NCBI GenBank assembly: GCA_035497315.1
Contig: DATJDU010000077.1
Coordinates: 1 to 49,314 of the forward strand
Reading direction: 5' to 3'
DNA from: Andeanibacterium sp035497315
GTDB lineage: Bacteria > Pseudomonadota > Alphaproteobacteria > Sphingomonadales > Sphingomonadaceae
DNA length: 49,314 bases
Made by a program: the position numbers and the translations under genes. The notes under the pieces were generated by a model. That model saw only the letters and a list, made by a program, of their open reading frames with translations. It searched no databases and was not told where the DNA came from. Below, one piece after another: positions 32,392 to 40,736 of the stretch (its first letter is position 1; the number at the start of each line of letters is the position of its first letter).

Positions 32392-33293
32392 GCGAGGAGC
32401 AGATTCTTGCCAGGGTGCAGGGCCGCGCCCTGCCGTTCGATCCCGAGCGCTACCAGGGGGATTATCCCGTGGTGGTGGAAGGGCTGGTCAACCGGTTTGA
32501 CGGGCACACGGTGCATGACGGGCTGGACCTCAAGGTCCGGCGCGGGGAAGTGCTGGGCGTGGTCGGCGGATCGGGCACCGGCAAATCGGTACTGATGCGC
32601 TCCATCATCGGGCTGCAGATACCTTCTGCCGGCCATATCGAAGTGCTGGGCCACGAAGTGACCGACCTCGGGGAAGGCCGCCAGGCCGACATACGCTCCC
32701 GCTGGGGGGTGTTGTTCCAGGGCGGCGCATTGTTTTCCACTCTCTCCGTGGGGGAGAATGTGGAAGTGCCCCTGCGAGAATTCTATCCAGAGCTGGATGC
32801 CCAGCTGCGCCACGAGATCGCGCGGTTCAAGGTGCGTCTTTCCGGCCTGCCGGACGAGACGGCGAGCAAGTTCCCGTCCGAACTTTCGGGCGGCATGAGG
32901 AAGCGCGCAGGGCTGGCGCGGGCGCTGGCACTCGATCCGGAACTGCTGTTCCTTGACGAACCGACAGCGGGGCTCGATCCGGTGGGCGCGGCCGCATTCG
33001 ACCGGCTGACTCGCGAATTGGCCGATGTGCTGGGGCTGACCGTGTTTCTCATCACCCACGATCTCGATACGCTGTACGAGATTTGCGATCGGGTGGCAGT
33101 GCTGGCCGATGGCAAGGTGATCGGAGTGGGCTCTATCCCTGAATTGCTGGCGATGGACCATCCGTGGATCCAGGAATATTTCAACGGCCCGCGCGGGCGG
33201 GCGGCAAAAGCCAGCCAGGATCGCGCCGACCACAAGCGGGTTGGGCAGGATCGGGCGAAGGCGATGGACAAGCCGACGGGCAGAGGGGCATAG
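32388..33293 (+). CDS. mlaF: Mla/MCE lipid ABC transporter ATPase
   Basis: ATPase of the lipid transporter, 301 residues. Walker A is GGSGTGKS (60-67), the Q-loop is LFQGGALFSTLSV, the ABC signature is LSGGMRKRAGLARALA and Walker B is LLFLDEPTAGLDPV, with switch His in LITHDLDTL. The C-terminal 35 residues are basic and probably flexible (RAAKASQDRADHKRVGQ). ATG 32388 overlaps the mlaE stop; a longer upstream frame lies inside mlaE and is discarded. The next gene begins 7 nt later. Confidence 0.95.
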   Translation: MSEEQILARVQGRALPFDPERYQGDYPVVVEGLVNRFDGHTVHDGLDLKVRRGEVLGVVGGSGTGKSVLMRSIIGLQIPSAGHIEVLGHEVTDLGEGRQADIRSRWGVLFQGGALFSTLSVGENVEVPLREFYPELDAQLRHEIARFKVRLSGLPDETASKFPSELSGGMRKRAGLARALALDPELLFLDEPTAGLDPVGAAAFDRLTRELADVLGLTVFLITHDLDTLYEICDRVAVLADGKVIGVGSIPELLAMDHPWIQEYFNGPRGRAAKASQDRADHKRVGQDRAKAMDKPTGRGA

Positions 33294-33300
33294 ACGGCCG

Positions 33301-34248
33301 ATGGAAACGCGCGCGAACCATGTCTGGGTAGGTGCTGTCACCCTGTTCCTGCTGGCGGCGCTGGCGGCGTTCATCATGTGGGTCGCCGGGCTCAGCGGAT
33401 CGCAGAAGAAGGATTACGATATCTTCTTCAAGCAGTCGGTCGATGGGCTGGCCAAGGGCTCCAGCGTGACCTTTTCGGGCGTTCCCGTGGGCGAGATTTC
33501 GGAAATCGAGCTGTGGCCGAAGAACCCGGAATATGTCCGCGTAAGGATCAATGTGGGCAAGGATGTCCCGATCCTGCTGGGCACGGTCGCCACCGTCCAG
33601 TCGAGCTTTACCGGTTCCTCCAAGATCCAGCTCGATGGCGCGCGCGACGGGGCCCCGGCCATCACTTGCGAAAATACCAGTTGCCTGGAAGGCAAGCCCA
33701 CGATCGCGGCCAAGCCGGGCGGGCTGGGCGAAATCCTTTCCAACGCGCCGCTGCTGCTCGAACGGCTGGCGACGCTGACCGAACGGCTGACCCAGCTGAT
33801 GTCGGACGATAACCAGGCATCCATCGCCGGCATCCTCAAGAATACCCAGCGGCTGACCGATCAGGTGGCCGATGCTTCGCCCCAGATCGAGGCGACGCTG
33901 ACCGAGTTGCAGGCCACCCTGCGCCAGGCCGCGGGCAGCCTTGCCGCCTTCGAAAAGACCATGGGCACGGCCGATGGCCTGCTGAAGAAGGATGGCGAGC
34001 AATTGGCCGCGCAGCTGAGGGACACGCTGAAATCGGCCAAGGTGGCAGCGGAATCGCTGGACGAGACGCTCAGGAGCGCGCAGCCCGCCACGCGCCAGCT
34101 TTCCGAAAGCACCTTGCCCGCCGCGGAAGCGACGCTGCGCGATCTGCGCGAGGCGAGCAAGGCGCTGCGCAAGATCACCGAGAAGATCGACAATCAGGGC
34201 GCAGGGGCATTGCTCAAGGGCAACGACCTGCCGGATTACAAGCCATGA
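33301..34248 (+). CDS. mlaD: MCE domain substrate-binding subunit MlaD
   Basis: Inner-membrane-anchored MCE protein of 315 residues. One N-terminal helix (about 9-30) is followed by an MCE domain (about 38-118: YDIFFKQSVDGLAKGSSVTFSGVPVGEI). The rest, about 150-300, is a long amphipathic coiled coil (LTERLTQLM, LQATLRQAAGSLAAF). MlaD hexamers form the lipid channel in the periplasm, and the extended coiled coil suggests a tube towards the outer membrane as in MCE proteins such as PqiB. A CENTSC pair near residues 122-127 may form a disulfide. It overlaps the lipoprotein gene by 4 nt. Confidence 0.94.
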   Translation: METRANHVWVGAVTLFLLAALAAFIMWVAGLSGSQKKDYDIFFKQSVDGLAKGSSVTFSGVPVGEISEIELWPKNPEYVRVRINVGKDVPILLGTVATVQSSFTGSSKIQLDGARDGAPAITCENTSCLEGKPTIAAKPGGLGEILSNAPLLLERLATLTERLTQLMSDDNQASIAGILKNTQRLTDQVADASPQIEATLTELQATLRQAAGSLAAFEKTMGTADGLLKKDGEQLAAQLRDTLKSAKVAAESLDETLRSAQPATRQLSESTLPAAEATLRDLREASKALRKITEKIDNQGAGALLKGNDLPDYKP

Positions 34249-34880
34249 GGGATTTGGCCATGAAGGGGCTCGCGATGATCGGGAAGCAACGGGCCGGGCT
34301 CTCGGCGATCGCACTCGCGCTGGCTCTGCCGGCCGCATTGTCGGGCTGTGTCAGCCTTGGCGGTGCGGAGCCACCGCCGACCCTGTTCACGCTCACTCCT
34401 ACCGCGGCCGCCCCGGCCGGGCTTTCGGCCAATGGCACGATGGCGCAGGCGCTGGCGGTGATGGAGCCCGACGCCCCGCAGCGGCTAGATGTCGCTCGGG
34501 TGCCGGTGCAGGTCGATGCCTCGACTGTCGCCTATCTGAAGGACGCCGTATGGGTGGAAAAGCCCGCGCGCCTGTTCGGCCGGCTGCTCGCCGAAACGAT
34601 CCGCGCAAGGCAGACCAGGCTGGTCGTCGAAGGCGGTGACACCGCCTATGCGGCAGCCACCAGGCTTTCCGGCCAGCTTGGCGAAATGGGTTATGATGCG
34701 TCCAGCAGTTCGGTGGTGGTGCGCTTCGATGCAGTGCTCAGCCAGCCCGACGGCCAGATTCTCACCCGCCGCTTCGAAGCGAAGGTGAGCGGCGTGGCTC
34801 CCGACGCCGCCAGCGTCGCCCCGGCGCTGAACGAAGCGGCCAACACGGTCGCCGCCGAAGTGGCGGAGTGGATCGGATAG
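34245..34880 (+). CDS. ABC-type transport auxiliary lipoprotein (PqiC-like)
   Basis: A 211-residue lipoprotein with a hydrophobic segment (about 19-34) and the lipobox LSGC, so Cys35 would be lipidated. The mature domain, with FTLTP near its start and VARVPVQVDASTVAYLKDAVWVEKPARLFGRLL, matches the ABC_trans_aux family that accompanies MCE transporters (PqiC type). The residue after Cys is Val, not Asp, so outer-membrane sorting is likely. It is the last gene of the mlaEFD operon. It probably docks the MCE tube to the outer membrane, inferred from family. Alternative starts at codons 6 and 11 exist. Confidence 0.88.
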   Translation: MRDLAMKGLAMIGKQRAGLSAIALALALPAALSGCVSLGGAEPPPTLFTLTPTAAAPAGLSANGTMAQALAVMEPDAPQRLDVARVPVQVDASTVAYLKDAVWVEKPARLFGRLLAETIRARQTRLVVEGGDTAYAAATRLSGQLGEMGYDASSSSVVVRFDAVLSQPDGQILTRRFEAKVSGVAPDAASVAPALNEAANTVAAEVAEWIG

Positions 34881-34975
34881 GGCGAGTGGGCCCAGTCATG
34901 CCCTTCGCAATCTGTCCCCGCCGCCCGGGTTCGATGCAGCAATTCGCGCCGGGCGCTCCCAGGGTTCGACATTTG

Positions 34976-35001
34976 TAAACCTCGACCTAGGTATAAACCT
35001 C
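34976..35001. promoter_or_regulatory. direct repeat around a palindrome before the GGDEF gene
   Basis: TAAACCTC occurs twice (34976-34983 and 34994-35001) around the palindrome ACCTAGGT (34985-34992). It lies 40-65 nt upstream of the GGDEF gene start and looks like an operator or promoter-proximal site. No function is known. Confidence 0.3.
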
Positions 35002-35040
35002 ATCCTGGATAATCGCCTGGCGTTCCACAGGACGCGGAAG

Positions 35041-36360
35041 GTGACATCGGGGGTAGAGGCATTGATTGGAATCTTGCGAAGCAGGCCGTTGCGGTTTTGG
35101 ATCGCTCTGGGAATGATCGTCGCGATCTTTCCCCTCTTCATCTCGGCTGCCGGCGGCTTTCTCCTCCTCAATCGCGGAGTAATCGCACCATTTGACGATG
35201 TTGCGTTCCGTCAGCGCGAGCAAAGCGCCCCTATCCAGCATTTGCGCCTGCTTGTCTGGGAAACGCTGCCACCGGTGGACGAGTTCGCGGAGATGCAGAA
35301 TCATGTGGCTCCGCCAACTTATCGTGCTTTGCGAGAACGGATCGAAGTGGAATTCGTGCGATTGGAGGATGCTCTGCGGGGCGATCCGGTAACGCTCGGA
35401 TTGCTTGCGCGGGCGCGGGAGGATTGGACCGTTGCCGACCGGCACGCAACGGACCTCATTTCCGTGATAGCACCGACCAGTCAGGCCGAAACGGCCGCGA
35501 CGCTTCAGAGGTTTCACGGTGCGGCAGCGGCCGCCAATGACAGGCTTACGGCAGTCTACGATCAGGTCAGCAGGAAAATCAGCGACGATCACGACGCGGC
35601 GGTGCGCGCTTACGAACGCTCCGTCTGGATAGCAGGCATCGCCGGCGCCATTTCGTTTCTCTCCATCATTGTCGGCGTACTTTTTGTGGGGCGGATATTG
35701 TCCGCCAGCGTGGATCGCCTGGTGAAGGGGGCTGCCCTCTTTGCGGATGGAGACCGCCAGCACCGGATAGAGATTGCCCTTCCTTCCGAACTTCACCGGG
35801 TGGCCGAAGAATTCAACGACATGATCGGCCGCATCCATGAGTCGGAGGAAGCACTCTCCAGGCTTGCCCATCACGATACGCTGACGGGGCTTGGCAATCG
35901 CCGTTCCTTCGATGAGGCGTTCCGCGAGGTGCAGGATCGCGAGAAGCGGCACGGCGAACAGGCTGCATTGCTTGCGATCGATATCGATCACTTCAAGCGC
36001 ATCAACGACCAGTTCGGACATGGTGTCGGCGACGAGGTGCTGCGAGCGATTTCCGGCATCATGCGTCGTAATGTCCGCCCTGCGGACAAGGTCTTTCGCA
36101 TCGGCGGCGAAGAGTTCGTGGCGCTATTGCCTGCTGCAGGCAGCAATCAGGCGCGGGAAGTCGCCGATCGCCTTCGCGAAGCCATCTTCTCCACACCTGT
36201 CCCCGCCGATGAGGGTACGATCAACGTTTCCGTGAGCATCGGGGTGGCGACTACAGCGCAGGCGCGCGAGCAGGACGAGTTGATGAAATTGGCCGATCTG
36301 GCCCTCTACGAAGCAAAGAGGGCGGGCAGGAATCGCGTTGTCATGGCCGGCGAAAGTTAG
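35041..36360 (+). CDS. membrane-bound diguanylate cyclase (HAMP-GGDEF)
   Basis: A 439-residue predicted cyclic di-GMP synthase. Helix 1 (about 18-44) and helix 2 (about 195-220) bracket a helical periplasmic sensor of about 150 residues. A HAMP linker follows (221-275, GRILSASVDRLVKGA; LHRVAEEFNDMIG). The GGDEF domain (about 280-435) starts LAHHDTLTGLGNRRSFDEAF and has the active site GGEEF (355-359). An inhibitory I-site RxxD (Arg346, Asp349) sits five residues before it, so product inhibition is likely. GTG 35041 has GGAAG directly upstream; it could start later. There is no EAL domain. Confidence 0.93.
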   Translation: MTSGVEALIGILRSRPLRFWIALGMIVAIFPLFISAAGGFLLLNRGVIAPFDDVAFRQREQSAPIQHLRLLVWETLPPVDEFAEMQNHVAPPTYRALRERIEVEFVRLEDALRGDPVTLGLLARAREDWTVADRHATDLISVIAPTSQAETAATLQRFHGAAAAANDRLTAVYDQVSRKISDDHDAAVRAYERSVWIAGIAGAISFLSIIVGVLFVGRILSASVDRLVKGAALFADGDRQHRIEIALPSELHRVAEEFNDMIGRIHESEEALSRLAHHDTLTGLGNRRSFDEAFREVQDREKRHGEQAALLAIDIDHFKRINDQFGHGVGDEVLRAISGIMRRNVRPADKVFRIGGEEFVALLPAAGSNQAREVADRLREAIFSTPVPADEGTINVSVSIGVATTAQAREQDELMKLADLALYEAKRAGRNRVVMAGES

Positions 36361-36401
36361 GTCGCGGGGATAAATCCCAACGGGCAGTATCCAGCTTCCG
36401 T

Positions 36402-37100
36402 TTATCCGGCCCTCGCCAGCCGCGCGAAGTCCAGCGCGGTAGTGAAGTCGGCAAGGCGGCGGGCGCGTTTTTCTTCCGCCGTCCATTCCCAGCCCCATTG
36501 TTCTGCCTGCCAGTCTTCCTCCGCATTGGCGACGGCCCACAGGGCCTCCGCATCGGCGCCTTCTTCCAGCGCGGCGAGCCCGACGCAGAGCGATGCGGCG
36601 AGCGAGGAGAGGGTTCTCAGCGCGGCCAGCGCGAAGGGGTCCAGCGTTTCGATCAGGCCTTTCAGAGCGGCGAGCGTCTCAGGAGGCTGTGAGCGGTGTA
36701 TGACGCCGCTCACACGCTCGAAGCGCAGTTTGTGTACCTGTTCGAGCCTTTTGAGCACAGGTTCCCACAACGCTTCCTGGCGCGAGAACAACGGTTCGTC
36801 GCACTCGGCGCGGTAGCAGAGCGTGTCCGTCTCACCATAGCGCAGGATCGAATCGACCTCGCGCGCACGGTCGACTGCGGCCACATCGATGGCGTAATCG
36901 GCCAGATCGCGGTAGCGAAAGGCAGCGGTGTCGATCTCCTCGCCCTGGCCCGCCCACTCGGCCGCCAATGCTTCCGCCAGCGCGCGGCTGGGCACGATCT
37001 GGGCCGCGCCGCGCTGGGTCCTGATCCCGCGCCCGTCCAGCGTCACGCGCCAGCCCGTATCGACAGGATCGACTGCTACAGCTTTGTAAAAGCGCTTCAT
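36402..37100 (-). CDS. ATP12-family F1-ATPase assembly chaperone
   Basis: A 232-residue protein of the ATP12 family, which chaperones the alpha subunit during F1 assembly in mitochondria; alphaproteobacteria encode it too. It opens MKRFYKAVAVDPVDTGWRVTLDGR and has VPSRALAEALAAEWAGQGEEID, then ERVSGVIHRSQPPET and EEDWQAEQWGWEWTAEEK. ATG 37100 overlaps the stop of the upstream 70-residue ORF (ATGA) and gives the usual family start; ATG 37118 is the alternative. It is the last gene of the crcB operon. No ATP synthase gene is nearby. Confidence 0.9.
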   Translation of the reverse strand: MKRFYKAVAVDPVDTGWRVTLDGRGIRTQRGAAQIVPSRALAEALAAEWAGQGEEIDTAAFRYRDLADYAIDVAAVDRAREVDSILRYGETDTLCYRAECDEPLFSRQEALWEPVLKRLEQVHKLRFERVSGVIHRSQPPETLAALKGLIETLDPFALAALRTLSSLAASLCVGLAALEEGADAEALWAVANAEEDWQAEQWGWEWTAEEKRARRLADFTTALDFARLARAG

Positions 37101-37309
37101 TTTTTGGGTGTCCGCCATTTGCGGGCGAGTATCTGCGGCACGATATAAACATCGGCCAAGCCAAGTGCGATCAGCGCATAGCCGGCTTCCACAGGCCATT
37201 CGATGATCTGGCGCACCACCAGGGCACCCGCCAGAACCATGGCCACGCCCGCCAGGCGGATCATGGAAATGGTGAAATAACGGCTGCGGGCCGGATCCTC
37301 CTCGGTCAT
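37097..37309 (-). CDS. small two-helix membrane protein, unknown
   Basis: A 70-residue hydrophobic protein. A polar N-terminus (MTEEDPARSRY) precedes two helices (about 15-33, SMIRLAGVAMVLAGALVV, and 43-60, GYALIALGLADVYIVPQIL). The end is basic (ARKWRTPKK), so both termini probably face the cytoplasm. I do not recognise a named family. Its reality is supported by 4-nt overlaps with both neighbouring genes. Confidence 0.75.
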   Translation of the reverse strand: MTEEDPARSRYFTISMIRLAGVAMVLAGALVVRQIIEWPVEAGYALIALGLADVYIVPQILARKWRTPKK

Positions 37310-37959
37310 CGCAGCAACTCCCGCAGCTCCCCGGCATTGGCCGCTACGGCCTCGGCCCCGGCATCCATCAGCTCTTGCGCGGCATGATAGCCCCAGGAAA
37401 CCCCGATCGCCCGCGCCCCTGCCGCCTTCGCCATCTCGATATCATAGGCCGTATCGCCGATCATCGCCGTGCCCGCCGGCTTGGCAAAGGCATCGGCCAT
37501 GGCCTGTTCCAGCATGGCCGGATGAGGCTTGGAAGGGTGGCGATCCGCCGTTTGCAGCGTGGCGAACAGGTCGGTCAGTCCGTGATTGGCAAGGCAGCCC
37601 TTGAGGCCGCGGTCCGACTTGCCCGTCGCCACGCCCAGCACCCAGCCGCTGCGGTGCAGATCGACGAGCAGCTCGCGGATACCGTCATAAAGAGGCTCCA
37701 CTACCTGCCCGTTGGTGCGCGCCTCGAAAAAGGCCGCGCGATAGGCTTCCACCAGATGGGTGTGCTGTCCCGCCCCGGCGTCGGGTGCGAGATGGCGGAC
37801 GGCGACCGGCAGGCTCAGCCCCACGATCCGGCGGACGGCCGAATCGGCTGGCGCATCAAGCCCTACGGTGGCGAAAGCAGCGCGCATGGCATTGCACACC
37901 GCTGCCTGGCCATCGACCAGTGTCCCGTCGCAATCGAACACGGCAAGGCGAATGGTCAC
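37306..37959 (-). CDS. HAD-superfamily hydrolase, phosphoglycolate-phosphatase-like
   Basis: A 217-residue HAD phosphatase of the Gph type. The nucleophile motif DCDGT is at residues 9-13, with the acid at Asp11. A helical cap region spans about 18-85. The Thr motif (VATGKS), Lys (SKPHP) and the acidic pair in GDTAYDIEMAKAAG complete the active site. The substrate cannot be fixed from sequence. It starts at GTG 37959, overlapping the pseudouridine synthase stop (GTGA), and its stop overlaps the small membrane-protein gene. Confidence 0.92.
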   Translation of the reverse strand: MTIRLAVFDCDGTLVDGQAAVCNAMRAAFATVGLDAPADSAVRRIVGLSLPVAVRHLAPDAGAGQHTHLVEAYRAAFFEARTNGQVVEPLYDGIRELLVDLHRSGWVLGVATGKSDRGLKGCLANHGLTDLFATLQTADRHPSKPHPAMLEQAMADAFAKPAGTAMIGDTAYDIEMAKAAGARAIGVSWGYHAAQELMDAGAEAVAANAGELRELLR

Positions 37960-39194
37960 TTGCGTCCTCTGGGCGGACTGAACTTTGCGGCGGGCTTGCC
38001 GCCGGGCCTCGCTCCCGGCCGGCCGCCCGGCTTGGGTCCGGGCTTGCCAGTCGGCTTCGCGCCCGGCTTTGCGCCGGCTGCCGGCTTGCCCTTGCGAGCG
38101 GGAGGGGAGGCTGGTGCGCTGCGCTTGCGCCGTTCGCCGCGCCGTTCCTTGCGGAACTGCTTGGCATGGGCCTTGGCCGCCTGCTTCTGATCGGTGCGCG
38201 TGGGGGGGGGTGGGCCATCGTCGGGCATGGCATCGCTCAGGGTCAGGTCGAAGCCGAGCTGAGCCATGCTGTTGGCGAAATGTTCGGGCAGTTCGGCAGT
38301 GGCATCCAGCTTGCCGCCATCGGGATGGTCGATGAGCAGGCGGCGTGCGTGGAGGTGCATCTTGCGGCTGATGCTGCCGGTGAGAAAGGCATCCTGCCCG
38401 CCATATTTCCCGTCCCCCACGATCGGGTGTCCGATGGCAGCCATATGAACGCGCAGCTGATGCGTGCGGCCGGTCAGCGGCTGCAGTTCCACCCAGCAGG
38501 CGCGCTTGGCCGCGCGATCGACCACGCGGTAGCGGGTGCGGGCCGGCTGGCCGTTTTCCTCATCAACATGCATCTTCTCGCCGCCGGTGCCCGGCTGCTT
38601 GGCAATGGGCGCCTCGATCGTTCCTTCCAGCACATCGGGCACGCCCACGACGAGCGCCCAATAGACCTTCTTGGCGGAACGGCCGGAGAATCGCTTTGAG
38701 AAGAAAGCCGCACTGCCCGGCGTGCGGGCCACCAGCAGTACGCCGCTGGTATCCTTGTCGAGCCGATGGACCAGCCGCGGGCGGGCCTCGTCGCCGCGCA
38801 CGAAGGCGTCAAGCAAGCCGTCAACATGGTCCTTCATCTTGGTCCCGCCCTGTGTGGCGAGGCCCGGCGGCTTGTTGAGCACGATGGCAGAGCGATCCTG
38901 CGTGATCACCATTGCCTCTGCCCGGGCGATTTCCTCCTCGCTCAGCTCGCGGCGCTGGGGCGGGCCTTTCGCCGTGGGCTCCCCGCCTGGAGGAACGCGC
39001 AGTTTCTGGCCGGCGGAAAGCCGATCTTCGGGTTTGGCGCGTTTGCCGTCCACGCGAATTTGCCCTGTGCGCGCCCAGCGCGATACGGTGGCAAAGCCGA
39101 CTTGCGGCAAATGCCGCTTGAACCAGCGGTCCAGCCGGATGTCATCGTCATCCGCACCGACCGTGAACTGGCGCACTTCATCGGCGGGCTTCAT
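37956..39194 (-). CDS. RluA-family pseudouridine synthase (RluC-like) with basic tail
   Basis: A 412-residue enzyme with an S4 domain (about 18-65, RLDRWFKRHLPQ), the catalytic HRLDKDTSG (143-151, Asp146 catalytic) and GRTHQLRVHMAAIGHPIVGD. RluC modifies 23S rRNA positions 955, 2504 and 2580; the exact target here is unproven. Compared with RluC (about 320 residues), it has a tail from about 335 rich in Lys, Arg, Gly and Pro (KPGAKPTGKPGPKPGG type), likely to bind RNA. ATG 39194 overlaps the crcB stop. The other family member in the window is rluD at 10124. Confidence 0.92.
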   Translation of the reverse strand: MKPADEVRQFTVGADDDDIRLDRWFKRHLPQVGFATVSRWARTGQIRVDGKRAKPEDRLSAGQKLRVPPGGEPTAKGPPQRRELSEEEIARAEAMVITQDRSAIVLNKPPGLATQGGTKMKDHVDGLLDAFVRGDEARPRLVHRLDKDTSGVLLVARTPGSAAFFSKRFSGRSAKKVYWALVVGVPDVLEGTIEAPIAKQPGTGGEKMHVDEENGQPARTRYRVVDRAAKRACWVELQPLTGRTHQLRVHMAAIGHPIVGDGKYGGQDAFLTGSISRKMHLHARRLLIDHPDGGKLDATAELPEHFANSMAQLGFDLTLSDAMPDDGPPPPTRTDQKQAAKAHAKQFRKERRGERRKRSAPASPPARKGKPAAGAKPGAKPTGKPGPKPGGRPGARPGGKPAAKFSPPRGRK

Positions 39195-39598
39195 CCTGCC
39201 ACCCGCATGGCGATAAGGCCGATATAGAGGCCGGTGAGGCCCGCCAGCAGCGAGACACCGCCATAGGTGAGCGCAAGGCCTGACTGGCCCCGCTCGATCA
39301 GCAGCATCATTTCCAGGCTGAAGCTGGAGAAGGTGGTAAACCCGCCCAGCAGGCCTACGCCCAGCAGCAGGCGCCAGAAATCTCCACCGGTGCCGTGGCG
39401 CGCGAGGAACCCGGCCAGCACGCCCATGGCAACGCTGCCCAGCACATTGACGGTGAGCGTGGCCCAGGGAAAAGCGGTGACGGTGGCGGGGCCCAGCAGG
39501 TGCGTCAGCAGGCGTCCGGCCTGATAGCGCAGCACTGCGCCCGCACCGCCGCCCAGGGCGACATAGGCGGTTGCGGTAATAGGTGGGGTGGCGGTCAT
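39191..39598 (-). CDS. crcB: fluoride ion channel CrcB (Fluc)
   Basis: Fluc channels expel fluoride as dual-topology dimers. The 135-residue product has four helices, GGGAGAVLRYQAGR (16-29), an Asn51 in NVLGSVAMG, and the hallmark GGFTTFSSFSLE (85-96) with its Phe-box. It is full length for the family. It opens the minus-strand operon crcB to ATP12, in which all five genes overlap by 4 nt. No obvious fluoride riboswitch precedes it in the 212-nt divergent gap with rpsU. Confidence 0.95.
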   Translation of the reverse strand: MTATPPITATAYVALGGGAGAVLRYQAGRLLTHLLGPATVTAFPWATLTVNVLGSVAMGVLAGFLARHGTGGDFWRLLLGVGLLGGFTTFSSFSLEMMLLIERGQSGLALTYGGVSLLAGLTGLYIGLIAMRVAG

Positions 39599-39810
39599 GC
39601 GCCGTGCCTTAGACGCGCCGAGCAGAAGTTGGAAGGCATGGTGCGCCGATTTTCTGGCTCAAATGCTTGCCTTTGGTGACCGTTTTCGCTAGGGGCGCCC
39701 GCTAACGAGCCGATCCTTCTAGGGAATCGGTCGATTTTTCGTTGATTCGTCAGGGCTGGTCCCCGCCGCTTCGCGGGCCGCCTGATAGTTGCTGTGAGGT
39801 GTTTGAATTT

Positions 39811-40017
39811 ATGCAGATCATCGTTCGCGATAACAATGTCGACCAGGCCCTTCGTGCGCTCAAGAAGAAGCTGCAGCGCGAAGGCGTGTATCGCGAAATG
39901 AAGCTGCGCCGCCATTTCGAGAAGCCGAGCGAAAAGCGTGCCCGTGAAAAGGCCGCCGCCGTCCGCCGCGCCCGCAAGCTGGAGCGCAAGCGGATGGAAC
40001 GCGACGGATCGAAGTAA
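39811..40017 (+). CDS. rpsU: 30S ribosomal protein bS21
   Basis: A 68-residue, very basic protein. It opens MQIIVRDNNVDQALRALKKK and continues GVYREMKLRRHFEKPSEKRARE, matching bS21. It binds the 3' end of 16S rRNA near the anti-Shine-Dalgarno site and supports initiation. ATG 39811 has GAGGTG about 12 nt upstream; the open frame before it is not part of the protein. A strong terminator follows 43 nt after the stop. Confidence 0.96.
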   Translation: MQIIVRDNNVDQALRALKKKLQREGVYREMKLRRHFEKPSEKRAREKAAAVRRARKLERKRMERDGSK

Positions 40018-40060
40018 GCGTTCAAGATCGCTTGAACCCACAGCATTGTTGAGCCAAGAG

Positions 40061-40087
40061 GGCGCGGCTTCAAAACCGCGCCTTTTT
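40061..40087 (+). terminator. rho-independent terminator of rpsU
   Basis: GGCGCGG (40061-40067) pairs with CCGCGCC (40076-40082), followed by TTTTT. It sits between rpsU and the FKBP gene, so the latter probably has its own promoter or relies on read-through. Confidence 0.85.
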
Positions 40088-40105
40088 GCTTTTCAGGATA
40101 CGCCC

Positions 40106-40672
40106 ATGGCCGAAGTTACCCGCGTCCCTCTGCAGCCGCTGAAGAAGGGCTCACTCGCCAAGCTCTGGCTTGGTGTCGTGGTGGTGCTTCTCCTTGGCGT
40201 CGCACTTGCATGGCTCACCGTGCCGCAGGGTGTTTCCGTGACGGAAAACACACCCGGTGTCGGCGCCAGCCCAGGCAAGACCGACGTGGTGGTGGTGAAT
40301 TATGTCGGGAAGCTGGATAATGGCACTGTGTTCGACCAGGGGCAGGGTGTGCCGATCCCATTGGGCCAGGGCACCATTCCAGGCTTCGGTGAAGGCCTCG
40401 CCAAGATGAAGAAGGGCGGTAAGTACACGCTCTGGATTCCGGCCGAGAAAGCCTATGGCCCCAAGGAACAGAAGAACCCGATGACGGGCGAGGTCGTGAT
40501 CCCAGCCAATGCGGACCTGACCTTCGAGATCGACCTGATCGATTACATGACCGAGGCAGATTTCCAGCGCCGGATGCAGATCCAGCAGATGATGCAGCAA
40601 CAGGGCGGTATGCCCGGCGGCGCCCAAGGTGGTGCCCCTGTGCTTCCCGAAGGCGCGCCGGCCCCTCAATAA
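40106..40672 (+). CDS. FKBP-type peptidyl-prolyl isomerase, membrane-anchored
   Basis: A 188-residue protein with a cytoplasmic N-terminus, one helix (about 20-40, LAKLWLGVVVVLLLGVALAWL) and a periplasmic FKBP domain (about 57-148). VVVNYVGKLDNGTVFDQG, FGEGLAKMKKGGKYTLWIP and YGPKE are FKBP signatures. The C-terminus is Met/Gln/Gly-rich (QQMMQQQGG; APVLPEGAP), probably disordered. ATG 40106 has AGGA eight bases upstream. It probably assists folding of envelope proteins, inferred from location. Confidence 0.92.
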   Translation: MAEVTRVPLQPLKKGSLAKLWLGVVVVLLLGVALAWLTVPQGVSVTENTPGVGASPGKTDVVVVNYVGKLDNGTVFDQGQGVPIPLGQGTIPGFGEGLAKMKKGGKYTLWIPAEKAYGPKEQKNPMTGEVVIPANADLTFEIDLIDYMTEADFQRRMQIQQMMQQQGGMPGGAQGGAPVLPEGAPAPQ

Positions 40673-40736
40673 GGGGCTGGGAGTAAGCTGAACCGGGGCG
40701 CTTGCCGCCGCCCCGGCGATAGGGGATGCTCCTCTC

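Noticed and set aside
39599..39810. Fluoride riboswitch before crcB
   Set aside because: I found no convincing conserved pseudoknot pattern in the 212-nt gap, so I do not call it.
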